A DNA stretch of 64,000 bases. It comes from Meghimatium bilineatum (lineage: Eukaryota; Mollusca; Gastropoda; Stylommatophora; Philomycidae). The notes under the pieces were generated by a model. It did no database searches. It saw only the letters and a program-made list of their open reading frames with translations, and was not told the origin of the DNA. The translations under genes and the position numbers were made by a program. The stretch is from the NCBI GenBank assembly GCA_034231615.1, contig CM067317.1, positions 48,675,376 through 48,739,375 on the forward strand, written 5' to 3'. Numbering within the stretch: the stretch's first letter is position 1; every line of letters begins with the position of its first letter. Of the stretch, positions 43,340-54,269 are shown one piece after another.

Positions 43340-43900
43340 ATTTATTTACATGTATGTGTATGTGTTTGTTACTTTCTGTATATGTATGTGTTTGTTACTT
43401 CCTGTATATGTATGTGTTTGTTACTTGATTATTTGAGAACCTAGGGACCTATTTGAGAACCCAATTACTTTGGGTCACACATTTGTATGTATACATATGC
43501 AGTTGTTATAGCATTATCTTTATGTGAACGAACGTTTTTATTTACATTAATATATGTATATGTTTCTATGTGTACGAATGTTCATGTTATTGTTTTTATT
43601 TATGTGAGAAAGTGTTTATGTGGATGCATGTTCATATATATATATATATATGAGCGCTTGTTTATGTTAATGCACGTATCTCCATTCTGTGTCAATATGT
43701 ATACCTATTCTGGTGTGAGCCATTTCCTATGTGTGAATACATTTACATGCCTGTGCATTTTGTGTGGGTATCCTTCAAACATCTGTGTCCATTTTGTTAT
43801 ATATTTATTTGTTAACTCGTGGTGTCTGTATACATTTCTATGTATGTTTAGGTTTGGTTTTATATAATGGTTTATGTCTATATTTGGTTTCACATTCATT
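43340..43900 (+). repeat. dispersed TG/TA-rich repeat, uninterrupted copy
   Basis: Three 26-bp TATGTATGTGTTTGTTACTT units start the block. From 43567 on, GTACGAATGTTCATGTTATTG.., GTTTATGTGGATGCATG, a TA run and ACATTTACATGCCTGTGCAT match the reverse complement of 59515-58600. That other copy has an RTE tail inserted at the GCATG point. The overlapping Tyr/Cys/Phe-rich frames are not credible genes. Confidence 0.65.
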
Positions 43901-44414
43901 CCATGTGTTTTCAAATGATGATTCTTCTTGTATCCTTCCTTCCCCAAACCCACTCACCCCACCACCACACAACCTCATCATTAATCATCTATCATTATCA
44001 TATGCCATTCTGGTTGGCGTAGGTGACCATGGTTCTCTGTTCACAGTATTGTTATCAGGATCGTTGTTTCCAAGCCTTGCTAGGTTGTCACATGAATATT
44101 TTCTCACGTCCCCATCTGTCTCTGTTCCCTTCAGTCTTGCCTGTTGTGACTATGTTCTTAAAACCTGCCTGTCTGATAAAGTGACATAAGGGGTATTTTT
44201 CTTATCTTTTTCTTTTATTATTCTTGCACTCATTATAAACATCCCAACTACATCTATAGTGCCTCTAATTTCCCACTTTCAATTTGTTTATAATGAATGC
44301 ACGCATTTTCTCTTTTACTAGATGCGTTGCCATCCCCGCGCTATGGAGACGGGGCGTGATGAAATATAGTCATCTATTTTGTTTTTTATTTTGTTTTTTT
44401 CTGTTGGTTTGTCT
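43901..44414. other. unannotated stretch
   Basis: A plus frame to 44189 partly overlaps the dispersed repeat and lacks motifs. Nothing else is recognised. Confidence 0.35.
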
Positions 44415-44445
44415 CTTGAAAAAGGTTCAATTTGAGCCGATACGT
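44415..44445 (+). ncRNA. possible decayed hammerhead motif
   Basis: CTTGAAAAAGGTTCAATTTG followed by AGCCGATACGT has a good stem II (GGTTCA/TGAGCC). The conserved boxes are damaged (CUUGAAA for CUGAUGA, GAUA for GAAA). It is similar in layout to the motif at 45470. Confidence 0.25.
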
Positions 44446-44784
44446 GGAGAATTGTCCTGTTTAGTTTTATTGTATGTTTTAAATATATACTTTAAAAAAA
44501 ATATTTTTATTAATAGGCAAGGTAAGATTTTTAGTAACCTGTTTAATTCATTTTGCTTGACTATTTGTTCATTAGGTTACTGCGGCACCATCCACTTTGT
44601 CGGACACCCTCTGACCATTTGGTTATTTATATTGTTTTGGAGTCCGTGGACCTTTTAGCACGCAGAAAAAATGGTTCATGGAGGGTCATCCTGGCAACTC
44701 TTCTTTGACATCTGACTTTTTGTGAAGTCGTAGCATTTATCTAGATGACCGTAGTTTATTACAATGCACCTTTAGTGCTGGTCT

Positions 44785-44985
44785 GGTGATTTTAACAAAA
44801 GTGACGGTGATTTAAACAAGTGACGGTGATTTTAACAACAATAACGGTGATTTTAGAAAAAGTAACGGGGATTTTAGCAAAAGTAACGGAGAATTTAGCA
44901 AAAGTAACGGTCATTTTAGCAAAAGTAACGGTAATTTTAGCAAAAGTGCTGGTGATTTTAAGGAAAAGTAAAAAATAATACAGCA
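44785..44985. repeat. minisatellite, 21-bp period, ~9 copies
   Basis: The unit is GTAACGGTGATTTTAGCAAA plus A, with several substitutions. The 21-bp period gives an in-frame 7-residue repeat on the minus strand that I regard as a by-product. Confidence 0.88.
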
Positions 44986-45469
44986 AGTGCATTGTGATAG
45001 TAGTGAAAATTTAAAGAATGTTGTTCCTATTAATTTTTCAATCTCTGTAAAGTAGGAGCGATTAGTTTTTAGTTTCCTATCTCCAGTGGGGTGCTTTCTT
45101 CAGAACTTTGTTTCATATTTAGACACAATTTCAAATCGCGACGGTGAACGATGATTTAAGAAGAATCACCTTACCTCTATGTCGCTAAGCGAGTTTGGTA
45201 TATTTTTTGCGTCTATCTTCAAACAAGATGTTTTGTTAACACGAAACATTACTAGTGCATCAATGCGAGTTCATTCACTCAATATTAACTTGGGAGTCTA
45301 TCCTTTTTTTTCTGTAGGGAGGTATTGGATAACACGTGTTAAATGAAATGAACTTGGACTGCTTCGCCCTCTCAGACGGGGTCCTTTCCACCGACAAAAT
45401 ATACAAAAATAGGTAGGTGTGTTACCAAAATAAAACATAAAACACCTTAGCAACGAGATACAGGGACAG
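44986..45469. other. unannotated stretch
   Basis: No gene or array is visible. Confidence 0.35.
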
Positions 45470-45503
45470 ACGACGTTTCGACTATAAAGCCTTCATCGGG
45501 ATA
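45470..45503 (-). ncRNA. hammerhead-like core, probably Penelope-like element
   Basis: The minus strand reads CCCGATGAAGGCTTTATAGT followed by CGAAACGTCG. GATGA and CGAAAC boxes are intact around a short GGC/GUC stem. Only the U of CUGAUGA is replaced by C. Penelope-like elements carry such motifs in their terminal repeats. No Penelope RT or GIY-YIG is seen nearby, so this is a lone end. Confidence 0.4.
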
Positions 45504-46019
45504 AACAAATTACCACAATAAAACAAATCTTACATGGAGACAAATAGGGTTAAAAGGAGGAGGACAATAGCAGATAGGTAATGAGGGAAGAAAAGATGTG
45601 GAAGCATGACAGGTGAGACAAACGTATGGGGAGAAATTAGTAGTAAGTAGGGAGGAGAAAGTAGACTGAAGAAAGTGAGATGAACAAAGGAAAAGATATG
45701 GTAGCAAGTAAATTAAAAGTACATCAAAAATACTCACCTCAAAAAGGCAACAGAGAATGAATGCTACAGACAAGCAATCATGATGTAAGGGAAGATCAAA
45801 ATGAGATGGTATGAGAGATCAGGAGAGAGAGAAAGGGGAGAGAGAAAGAGGCCAAAAAAGGCAGGAACAGAAGAGAAAGAGCAAACAGCATGAAGAGAAT
45901 ATGAACAGATAATGGTGATATATAGGAATAAAATAGTGCAATAACTCAACTGATGCAACGACTGGTCTACGTTCCTTCCAAATGAATTAGCACACACATA
46001 ATGGCAACAAAGTAAAAAA
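45504..46019. other. unannotated purine-rich stretch
   Basis: The plus strand is rich in AGAGA/GAAGAG words (45530-45900). Minus-strand Leu/Ser/Phe-rich frames follow from this composition. No gene is recognised. Confidence 0.4.
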
Positions 46020-46325
46020 TTGACCAGGATATCATCGGCATATGACATTGTTCTGCCAACACCCGTGATTTGATTGCCAGCGACATGTACTGTGTTAACA
46101 TTGAAAAGTACAGGAGATAGAGGCGATCCTTGTGGCAGACCAGGGCTAATAACCGTTGGTGGAGATATCCAGTTACCACACTTAAGAATTACTATCCTGC
46201 GCATCACGGCGGCGCCAACCCACCGCACGACAAAAGGATTTACTGCAAGATTTAACAGCTGGTCCATCAAGATATCCAAGGACACCCTATTGTACCCGTC
46301 CTCAAGGTCTATTGAGGATAGACAT
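46020..46325 (-). pseudogene. reverse transcriptase fragment of a different LINE clade
   Basis: The minus strand is open and reads SSIDLEDGYNRVSLDILMDQ, then GLPQGSPLSPVLFNV and MSYADDILV. These are RT motifs A (D in IDLED), B (the PQGSPLSP block) and C (YADD). Spacing between B and C is short, so part is deleted. Coding similarity ends right after YADD. The GLPQGSPLSPVLFN wording differs from the GVRQGC/GVKQGC wording of the RTE copies here, so it is a separate family. Confidence 0.8.
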
Positions 46326-46867
46326 TTCTGATGTTCTCTTATTATAACTCAAAGAAGTCTACGTAGACAGGTCATTTCTGTTTTAAAAAGCTTTCTTTTG
46401 TCTTTTGTTGTTAGTATCCATGTTTGACATTTCTAGCACAGTGATGGTATGATAGTATTTTATAAAGGGCAGTTTTAGTATTTATAATCATATACTTGTT
46501 TTTGAAAATAGGAAACACCTGTCCTGCGATCTGGATGCTATATTGCATCTTTGTTCAATTTCTGTTGTGTTTTCCCGTTTGATGATATGATGTTTCCAAG
46601 GTAAGTAAATTCTTTCACCTGTGTAAGTTGTTGATCATCGATGAAAATAGTAGTGTTTCTTTCTGTTTCTGCGATTGGCGTGAACTCTGTTGTTTCTGTG
46701 TCTATGCTTCATGTTAAAGTCCCAACATGTTGTGTAGAGTCTGTTTATATGTTGTTGTAGTTGTTCCTCTGTTGTTAATATTATTTCTTGATCATCTGCA
46801 ACAATAAGTTTGCTCAAGAGGTTTTTTTGTTCTTACGTTTTTGATGTTGGCAATTTTACATATACAA

Positions 46868-46869
46868 TC

Positions 46870-46942
<73 letters not shown>
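46868..46942. repeat. (TA)n microsatellite inside the RT pseudogene
   Basis: About 35 TA units lie between the codons for SPLLF..I and the catalytic ADD region. The run creates spurious (IY)n frames. Confidence 0.95.
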
Positions 46943-47057
46943 GAATAACAAGGGAGATAGGAAACATCCTTGTCGCACTCCAGAGTGTGTGTTGATTTTG
47001 CATGAAAGAACAGCACGTGTCCTAACTGTACATTGACTTTCTATGTAACTTCTGCAC

Positions 47058-47262
47058 ATGTTGATTAGGTGTTATGGGACTCTGTATGTTGATTAGGTGT
47101 TGTGGGACTCTGTATGTTGATTAGGTGTTGTGGGACTCTGTATGTTGATTAGGTGTTGTGGGACTCTGTATGTTGATTAGGTGTTGTGGGACTCTGTATG
47201 TTGATTAGGTGTTGTGGGACTCTGTATGTTGATTAGGTGTTGTGGGACTCTGTATGTTGATA
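47058..47262. repeat. minisatellite, 28-bp period, ~7 copies, made of RT coding sequence
   Basis: The unit is TGTTGATTAGGTGTTGTGGG followed by ACTCTGTA. On the minus strand it lies exactly between the codons for QQLWKCYQH and for MCRSYIES, and one unit fits the RT reading there. So a piece of the RT gene was amplified in place. Six of seven copies are identical. Confidence 0.92.
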
Positions 47263-47641
47263 GCATTTCCACAATTGTTGTCTGCCTACTGTGTCGAATA
47301 CTTTTTCGTGATCGACAAATGCGATATATAGATCTTGGTTGATTTCCGTTGTTGTTTTTTTCAGTTGTCTGAAAGTAAAAGTTGCATCTGTACAGCTCTT
47401 GTTCTTACGAAATCCCATCTGAGTGTTGTTGAGTTGTGGTTCGATGAAAACAATCTTCTTGCAATCTTCTCATAATCTTCTTTCTAGAAATCTAATGAAT
47501 AGTTTCACAATTTTGGCTTAGAAGTGAGATAATGCTGTATTTTGTAAAATCTCTTGCGCTGCCTTTTTCTTCCAAATAGGTATTATTCCAGCATTCTTTC
47601 AGTCTTCTTGTGTTTTTTTTGTGTATTCCATATTATGTTAA

Positions 47642-47688
47642 CGTCCGCCCTATGTGCCAAACTTGGCAAAAGAGGAACTGCCTGACTG
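47642..47688 (+). mobile_element. 47-bp minimal LINE 3'-end insertion with 12-bp target duplication
   Basis: CCGCCCTATGTGCCAAAC, TTGGCAAAAGAGGAACTG and CTGACTG match the last bases of the RT copy ending near 11560. ATATTATGTTAA flanks it on both sides (47630-47641, 47689-47700). It is inserted in the minus-strand RTE pseudogene. Confidence 0.82.
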
Positions 47689-47864
47689 ATATTATGTTAA
47701 ACAGCCTATGCTGCCATTTTATCCCTGCATGTGCTGCCGCTTTGGTTAATTCGATTTGTATGTTATCGGGTCCTGGGATTTTGTTTTGTGGAGCTGTTTG
47801 TATGGATTATTCTACGATCTACCAACTTACCGCAACATTGATTATTTTATCATCATCTGATTAT

Positions 47865-48335
47865 CTTTCTCTCCATCTTTTATCTCTGCCTACCCCTTGT
47901 TGACCTCCCAAAACTCTACCGTCAAGTAAGGTCTTGAACAAGTTGTCATCTCTTTAACTATGTACACAAATTTATTTCATATTTAGTTCTTTAATATTTT
48001 TGTATTTTTCATAAGCAGTGTTGTCACATCTAGCTCTATTTTGTTCTGCTCCTTCCATGAAATTCTCCCCATTCTTCTATATATCCACATGAAATTCTAC
48101 CTTTTCTTCTATATATCCACATGAAATTCTCCCTTTTCTTCTATATATCCACATGAAATTCTCCCTATACTTCTATATATCCACATGGAATTCTCCCTTT
48201 TCTTCTATATATCCACATGAAATTCTCCATATTCTTCTATATATCCACATGAAATTCTCCCTATACTTCTATATATCCACATGAAATTCTCCCTATACTT
48301 CTATATATCCACATTAAATTCACTCCATTCTTCTA
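47865..48335 (-). pseudogene. RTE tail fragment with in-place tandem expansion
   Basis: Plus-strand words ATCTCTGCCTACCYCTTG, YTCAAGTAAGGTYTTG, CCATGAWRTTCTCCC and ATTCTTCTATATAYCCACAT are shared with the RTE copy at 2930-3150, in the same orientation and order. The region equivalent to codons for MWVYRRIGRTSWKEK is then repeated in tandem. Confidence 0.75.
48057..48335. repeat. minisatellite, 32-bp period, ~9 copies, made of RT coding sequence
   Basis: The unit is CATGAAATTCTCCCTWTTCT followed by TCTATATATCCA. A single copy of this sequence (with ATGTTCTCC and ATACCC) is part of the RTE gene at 3115-3150, so the array arose from such a gene fragment. Confidence 0.93.
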
Positions 48336-48954
48336 TACATCATTAGAATATCATAAAATATTCGAGGTAACAAAGACCCCAATTAATCTAGTCTAAATGT
48401 GTGTATCATGTTTTATGTTGTGTATTGTCGTAGAATATAAGATCACAACTTTTACTGTTCAGTTGTGACCTTCTTGTTTATTTTGATATAGTATTTGTTT
48501 GTTTTTCTAGGTGACTGCCTATTCCTAATTTTTAAGTTCCTGTATCTCCCTCTTATGCTTTCACTTCTATTATTATTATTTTTTTTTAAAAAGTGGTAAA
48601 CACAGAATTGATTATTCTTTTAATACTGATAAAAGAGAGATAATAAAAATGTATAGCAATGCTTTCAAATTTCATGATTATGTCCCTTGCGGAAATGTTT
48701 TTTATTAAATGTGACAATTATAATGCAGTGCTCCTTAGATCGCCGCGCAGCAGCAACATGTTCAACAAGCCGCGAGAGTATCCTCTTGAAATATAACTTT
48801 GTTTTTAAGGTATTTAGAACTTATCTGGTCCTAGTCTGATAATTTGTTATCTAGTTGAGTAGAGGTTTCCCAAATGTTAAAGGAATAAGGGAACTCTCCT
48901 TTGTGCTAATTGTCACGCACTTTCAATCCTAATAATATATTACTATTTACAATT
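48336..48954. other. unannotated AT-rich stretch
   Basis: No gene, RNA or array is visible. Confidence 0.4.
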
Positions 48955-50890
48955 TCTTCTTCTTCTACGTGTATTCTCAAATTCCTGCAGAATAGCAGCG
49001 TGTAATCTGGAGAACATTCTCAAATTCCTGAAGAATAGCAGCGTGTAATCTGGAGAACATTCTCAAATTCCTGCAGAATAGCAGCGTGTAATCTGGAGAA
49101 CATTCTCAAATTCCTGCAGAATAGCAGCGTGTAATCTGGAGAACATTCTCAAATTCCTGAAGAATAGCAGCGTGTAATCTGGAGAACATTCTCAAATTCC
49201 TGAAGAATAGCAGCGTGTAATCTGGAGAACATTCTCAAATTCCTGCAGAATAGCAGCGTGTAATCTGGAGAACATTCTTAAATTCCTGAAGAATAGTAGC
49301 ATGTAATCTGGAGAACATTCTCAAATTCCTGCAGAATAGCAGCGTGTAATCTGGAGAACATTCTCAAATTCCTGAAGAATATCACGATGTAGTCTTGAGA
49401 ACATTCTCAAATTCCTGCAGAATAGCAGCGTGTAATCTGGAGAACATTCTCAAATTTCTGCAGAATAGCAGCGTGTAATCTGGAGAACATTCTCAAATTC
49501 CTGAAGAATAGCAGCGTGTAATCTGGAGAACATTCTCAAATTCCTGCAGAATAGCAGCCTGTAATCTGGAGAACATTCTCAAATTCCTGAAGAATAGCAG
49601 CGTGTAATCTGGAGAACATTCTCAAATTCCTGCAGAATAGCAGCGTGTAATCTGGAGAACATTCTCAAATTCCTGAAGAATAGCAGCGTGTAATCTGGAG
49701 AACATTCTCAAATTCCTGAAGTATAGCAGCGTGTAATCTGGAGAACATTCTCAAATTCCTGAAGAATAGCAGCGTGTAATCTGGAGAACATTCTCAAATT
49801 CCTGAAGAATAGCAGCGTGTAATCTGGAGAACATTCTCAAATTCCTGCAGAATAGCAGCGTGTAATCTGGAGAACATTCTCAAATTCCTGCAGAATAGCA
49901 GCGTGTAATCTGGAGAACATTCTCAAATTCCTGCAAAATAGCAGCGTGTAATCTGGAGAACATTCTCAAATTCCTGCAGAATAGCAGCGTGTAATCTGGA
50001 GAACATTCTCAAATTCCTGCAGAATAGCAGCGTGTAATCTGGAGAACATTCTCAAACTCCTGCACAATATCAGGATGTAGTCTGGAGAACATTCTCAAAC
50101 TCCTGCACAATATCAGGATGTAGTCTTGAGAACATTCTCAAACTCCTGCACAATATCAGGATGTAGTCTTGAGAACATTCTCAAACTCCTGCACAATATC
50201 AGGATGTAGTCTTGAGAACATTCTCAAACTCCTGCACAATATCAGAATGTAGTCTTGAGAACATTCTCAAACTCCTGCACAATATCAGGATGTAGTCTTG
50301 AGAACATTCTCAAACTCCTGCACAATATCAGGATGTAGTCTTGAGAACATTCTCAAACTCCTGCACAATATCAGGATGTAGTCTTGAGAACATTCTCAAA
50401 CTCCTGCACAATATCAGGATGTAGTCTTGAGAACATTCTCAAACTCCTGCACAATATCAGGATGTAGTCTTGAGAACATTCTCAAACTCCTGCACAATAT
50501 CAGGATGTAGTCTTGAGAATATTCTCAAACTCCTGCACAATATCAGGATGTAGTCTTGAGAAACTATGTGATTTTCGTCATGGTTTATAACATTGTCGAT
50601 ATATCTGCACCTTTCGTCCTGTTACATATTCATGACTTCTTGGTCACTTTGATAACTTTTCAGAGGGGGTGACTTGATTATCAGAACCTCGACCTCCAAT
50701 AATTTTTTATGGATGTGAATCTCTGATATAACCAAATTGGACTTGTATCAGCAGTTAAAAAATATACTTCATTGTAGCTGGTACATTTTACTTCACGAAA
50801 TTCACCCTATAACCTGCTTAGTCACCTCATCCGACATGCGAAAAAAGGTAGACAGTGTAGTTATCCTCAGCTCACCTTCCGGTCACCTGC
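48955..50890 (-). mobile_element. SINE-like element, main family, swollen by an internal tandem array
   Basis: It begins on plus with TTCTTCTTCTACGTGTATTC, the complement of the GAA tail. After the array, GTCATGGTTTATAACATTG and ATATATCTGCACCTTTCGTC continue the SINE in order. CCTATAACCTGCTTAGTCAC and AGGTAGACAGTGTAGTTATC at 50800-50880 give its head. About 170 bp of other sequence lies in the middle (50630-50795). The repeats are therefore an expansion within this one copy. Confidence 0.82.
48975..50560. repeat. satellite, 43-bp period, ~37 copies, derived from the SINE tail
   Basis: Units on the left (to about 50050) contain CATTCTCAAATTCCTGCAGA and ATAGCAGCGTGTAATCTGGA. Units on the right contain TCAAACTCCTGCACAATATC and AGGATGTAGTCTTGAGAA. 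The change is abrupt, giving two homogeneous blocks. The intact SINE has TCTCAAACTCCTGCAGATTA and GCAGGATGTAGTCCGGAGAA once. Unit junctions form GAGAACATTCTC. Confidence 0.97.
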
Positions 50891-51079
50891 AAACACAAGG
50901 TAGTTTTCTTGACTGGAGCGCTTGGAATACTATCTTGGTTCAATCAGGAATATTCTATGGAAACGAAACATAGACAATATAAAAACAAACAAGCATATAT
51001 AATCAATGAGTTTAGGGACCTTTCACATTTTCAATATTTAAAAAGTATCAGTCGTAGGCGTTCTAAAGATTTTGAAAAA

Positions 51080-51268
51080 ATTGAAGCAAAGATCGGGTCA
51101 AAGTTTGAAGAAGCGATTTTTAAAGCAAAGATTGGATCAACGATTAGATCAGATTGCATCAAGGATTGAGAAAATGATTGGAGCAAAGATTGGAGTAAAG
51201 ATTGGATTAAAGATTGAATAAACGATTGGAGCAAAGATTGGATTAAAGATTTGAGCAAAGATTGGTTC
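51080..51268. repeat. minisatellite, ~12-bp units, ~15 copies
   Basis: Units such as GCAAAGATTGGA, TTAAAGATTGGA and AACGATTGGAGC recur with many substitutions. The array is split by a SINE and a few units continue at 51426-51485. Confidence 0.85.
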
Positions 51269-51280
51269 AAAAATTGAAGC

Positions 51281-51425
51281 TTCTTCTTCTTCTTCTTCTG
51301 CGTTCGTTCTCAAACTCCTGCAGATTAGCAGGATGTAGTCCGGAGAACGGAATGCGTTGTGTCATGGTTTACAGCATTGCTACGATATCTGCGCCTTTCG
51401 GCCCGACACATCCGACTTCAGCATG
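51281..51425 (-). mobile_element. SINE-like element, main family, 5'-truncated, with 12-bp target duplication
   Basis: AAAAATTGAAGC flanks it exactly (51269-51280 and 51426-51437). It holds only the 3' 145 bp of the family, ending in about seven GAA units. 5' truncation, a variable-length duplication and a simple 3' tail show target-primed retroposition. Confidence 0.92.
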
Positions 51426-51621
51426 AAAAATTGAAGCAAAAACTGGAACAAATATTTGATCATAGATTGAAACAAAGATTGGAGCGGTTGGGAAAGAGAA
51501 GCATTAGGTACTGTCCTTAAATTGCGTCAACGGTTATTTGTTCAATTTCTGATACCATCTCCTCCCCACAACCTGATTAACAAAGATCACAGCTTCAGAC
51601 TGCCTCTACTTAATTATGTAA

Positions 51622-54260
51622 ATGAGGTCCGACAAGAGAGTGAGGGCGACGCTTTGCACAACTCTTCCTCACTTTAATCAAAATCCCCAGTCCAAGTCAT
51701 TATCACATTCACGAAAATTCACCCGAAGGGAAAAGCTTTTTCCACTGACTCTAGAAGCATGGAATGTACGCACACTCCTCGACAATGACTCTAACACAAA
51801 TAGACTGATTCGAAGAACAGCCCTGATTGGGAGAGAGTTAGCAAGGTACCATATTGACATAGCAGCTCTGAGTGAAACACGACTTGCTGGAGTCGGTCAG
51901 CTCTGTGAAAGAGTTGCAGGATATACATTATTTTGGAGAGGAAGAGATATTAAGGGAAGACGTGAAGCAGGAGTAGGCTTCGCCATTAAAACAACACTCG
52001 TTGGCAAACTAGCAGGCCCACAAAAGGCAATAAATGACCGCCTCATGACAGTAAAAATCCCCCTGCTCTCTGGTAAAAAATATGCAACAATCACCAGTGC
52101 GTATGCACCAACACTGACAAATCCAGAAGTTAATGATAAGTTCTATGATGAACTTCATGCAGCTATCAGTGCAGTTCCAAAAACTTATAAGCTCATATTA
52201 CTTGGAGACTTCAATGCAAGGGTGGGTAAAGACAATATCTCCTGGAACGGTGTAATAGGGAAATATGGAGTGGGTCAGTGCAACAACAATGGACTTCGTC
52301 TGTTACAAACTTGTGGCGAACATCACCTCCTCATTACCAACACCATATTTCAACTCGCAATCCGAAACCGGACCTCCTGGATGCACCCTCGATCAAAACA
52401 CTGGCATCTTATAGATTATATAATTGTAAGAAGAAAGGACCGCCAATATGTTCGAGTGACAAAATCCATGTGCGGTGCAGACTGCTGGACTGACCATCGT
52501 CTTATTTTGTCAAAACTAAGAATTCGCATACAGCCTGCCAGACGCCCACAAGGAAGCAAAGCAAAGAAATGTATAGACGTCAGAAAGTTATCAAATGTAA
52601 ACACACAACAGTCCCTAGCCTCTACTCTGGATGAATGTCTGAAATCTGCACAACTAGAGCAAGATGTAGATAGGAACTGGACATATCTGATCAAGCAAAT
52701 TTACGACACTGCTACTGAGGAACTAGGTCATTCTATCAAAAAACATAATGACTGGTTTGATGAGAATGATAATAAAATCAAAGATATGTTGGACGAAAAA
52801 CACCACCTTTTCAAAGCATACTTAAATGATCCAAAATCAATGTCTAAAAAAGAAGCACTCAATTGCAAACGGAAAATAGTTCAAAATAAACTACGCCATA
52901 TGAGGGACTCATGGCTGAATAAGAAAGCAGATGAGATACAAAGATTTGCAGACACAAACGATTTGAGAAACTTCTATGATGCACTTAAAATGTTATATGG
53001 CCCAACCTCATCAGGATCTTTTCCACTTCTCAATGCAAATGAAACACAACTAATCGTAGAAAAAGATAAAATCCTGCAGCGCTGGGTAGAACACTTTAAG
53101 CACATTTTGAATAACCCATCATCAATAAATGAAGAGGCTATCAACCGACTACCGCAGGTTCCTCGCAATGAAATGCTAGGTGACATCCCTACTTTGGAGG
53201 AAACTCGTAAAGCAGTTCATCAGCTTTCTAGTGGAAAAGCACCTGGCTCCGACTCAATACCAATCGAAATATACAAATATGGTGGTAAAAATCTTATTGA
53301 GAAACTTCACATAATTTTCTTTCCAACAGTAATGGAAAAGCGAAAAGATTCCACAAAATGTTAAGGATGCTACAATTATACACCTGTATAAACGTAAAGG
53401 GAACCGCCAGTCCTGTAACAACCATCGTGGTATCTCTCTACTGTCCATTGCTGGAAAGATATTTGCCAGAATCCTTTTGAACTGTCTTACATCTCATCTA
53501 AATGAAGGACTACTACCCGAAAGCCAATGTGGTTTCAGAAAAGAACGTGGAACAACTGATATGATCTTTGCTGAAAGACAGCTTCAAGAAAAATGTCAAG
53601 AACAACACTGTGACCTGTACACAGCATTCATAGACTTGACAAAAGCATTTGACACAGTAAGTAGAGAGGGTCTGTGGAAGATTCTGGCAAAGTATGGATG
53701 TCCACAGAAATTTATCTCAATGGTGCAGCAATTGCATGATGGAATGCAAGCTAGAGTTCAGGATGATGGAGAGGTATCTGAAAGATTTCCTGTCTCAAAT
53801 GGAGTAAAACAAGGATGTGTATTAGCACCTACCCTATTTAGCATCATGTTCTCTGCTATGTTGAATGATGCTTTCAGAGATCTAGACCTGGGAGTACACA
53901 TCACCTATAGCATAGACGGAAAATTGTTCAACCTTCGGCGGCTTCGAGCAAAAACCAAAGTTAAATCCCACACAATCAGGGATCTTCTATTTGCTGATGA
54001 CTGTGCCCTAAATGCCAACTCTGAGGCTGATCTACAATGTATTATAGACAGATTCTCCAAAGCCTGTACCAACTTTGGGCTTACCATTAACACAGAGAAA
54101 ACAGAAATCATATTACAACCAGCACTTGGCAAAAGCTATCTCTAGCCCTGCATAAAGGTAAATGGTGTAGCACTGAAAGTTGCGAATAGATTCACATATC
54201 TAGGCAGTACGTTATCACAAAATGCCATCGTTGATGATGAAGTGTATACAAGGATCAACA
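51622..54260 (+). mobile_element. RTE-like LINE, endonuclease plus most of RT, 3'-truncated
   Basis: The element holds an endonuclease, the RT and the first part of the C-terminal region. Similarity stops near 54260 after YLGSTLSQNAIVDDEVYTRI-type sequence, where the dispersed GACGTC repeat begins. The 5' limit is uncertain. I saw no TSD. Confidence 0.85.
51622..54260 (+). pseudogene. RTE-like endonuclease/reverse transcriptase, three lesions
   Basis: The first frame (51622-53364, 580 codons) has a complete APE-type endonuclease: LEAWNVRTL near residue 48, ALSETRL near 85, GDFNARVG near 195 and TDHRLIL near 290. The start of the RT follows (SSGKAPGSDSIPIEIYKYGG). Near 53310-53330 a frameshift and a TAA break it. 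The RT continues in the next frame, with NNHRGISLLSIAGKIFARIL, CGFRKERGTTDM, FIDLTKAFDTVSREGLW, NGVKQGCVLAPTLFSIMF and the catalytic FADD near 53992. A TAG at 54145 precedes the in-frame YLGSTLS block. Such proteins are often mislabelled as craniofacial development protein 2-like. This copy cannot be autonomous. Confidence 0.9.
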
Positions 54261-54269
54261 TAACAAATT

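Larger units (their letters stand above)
46530..47880 (-). pseudogene. RTE-like reverse transcriptase, multiply broken
   Basis: Reading leftwards: NKIPGPDNIQIELTK (about 47760), a gap with a 47-bp foreign insertion, MGFRKNKSCTDATFTFRQL and FVDHEKVFDTVGRQQLW (47418-47233). Next come a 28-bp tandem expansion, then MCRSYIESQCTVRTRAVLSC and SGVRQGCFLSPLLF (47059-46960). A long TA microsatellite replaces the next part, followed by LIVADDQEIILTTEEQLQQH (ADD catalytic box) and a weak end. Motifs are in the right order for one RTE RT, but frames shift several times. Confidence 0.8.
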
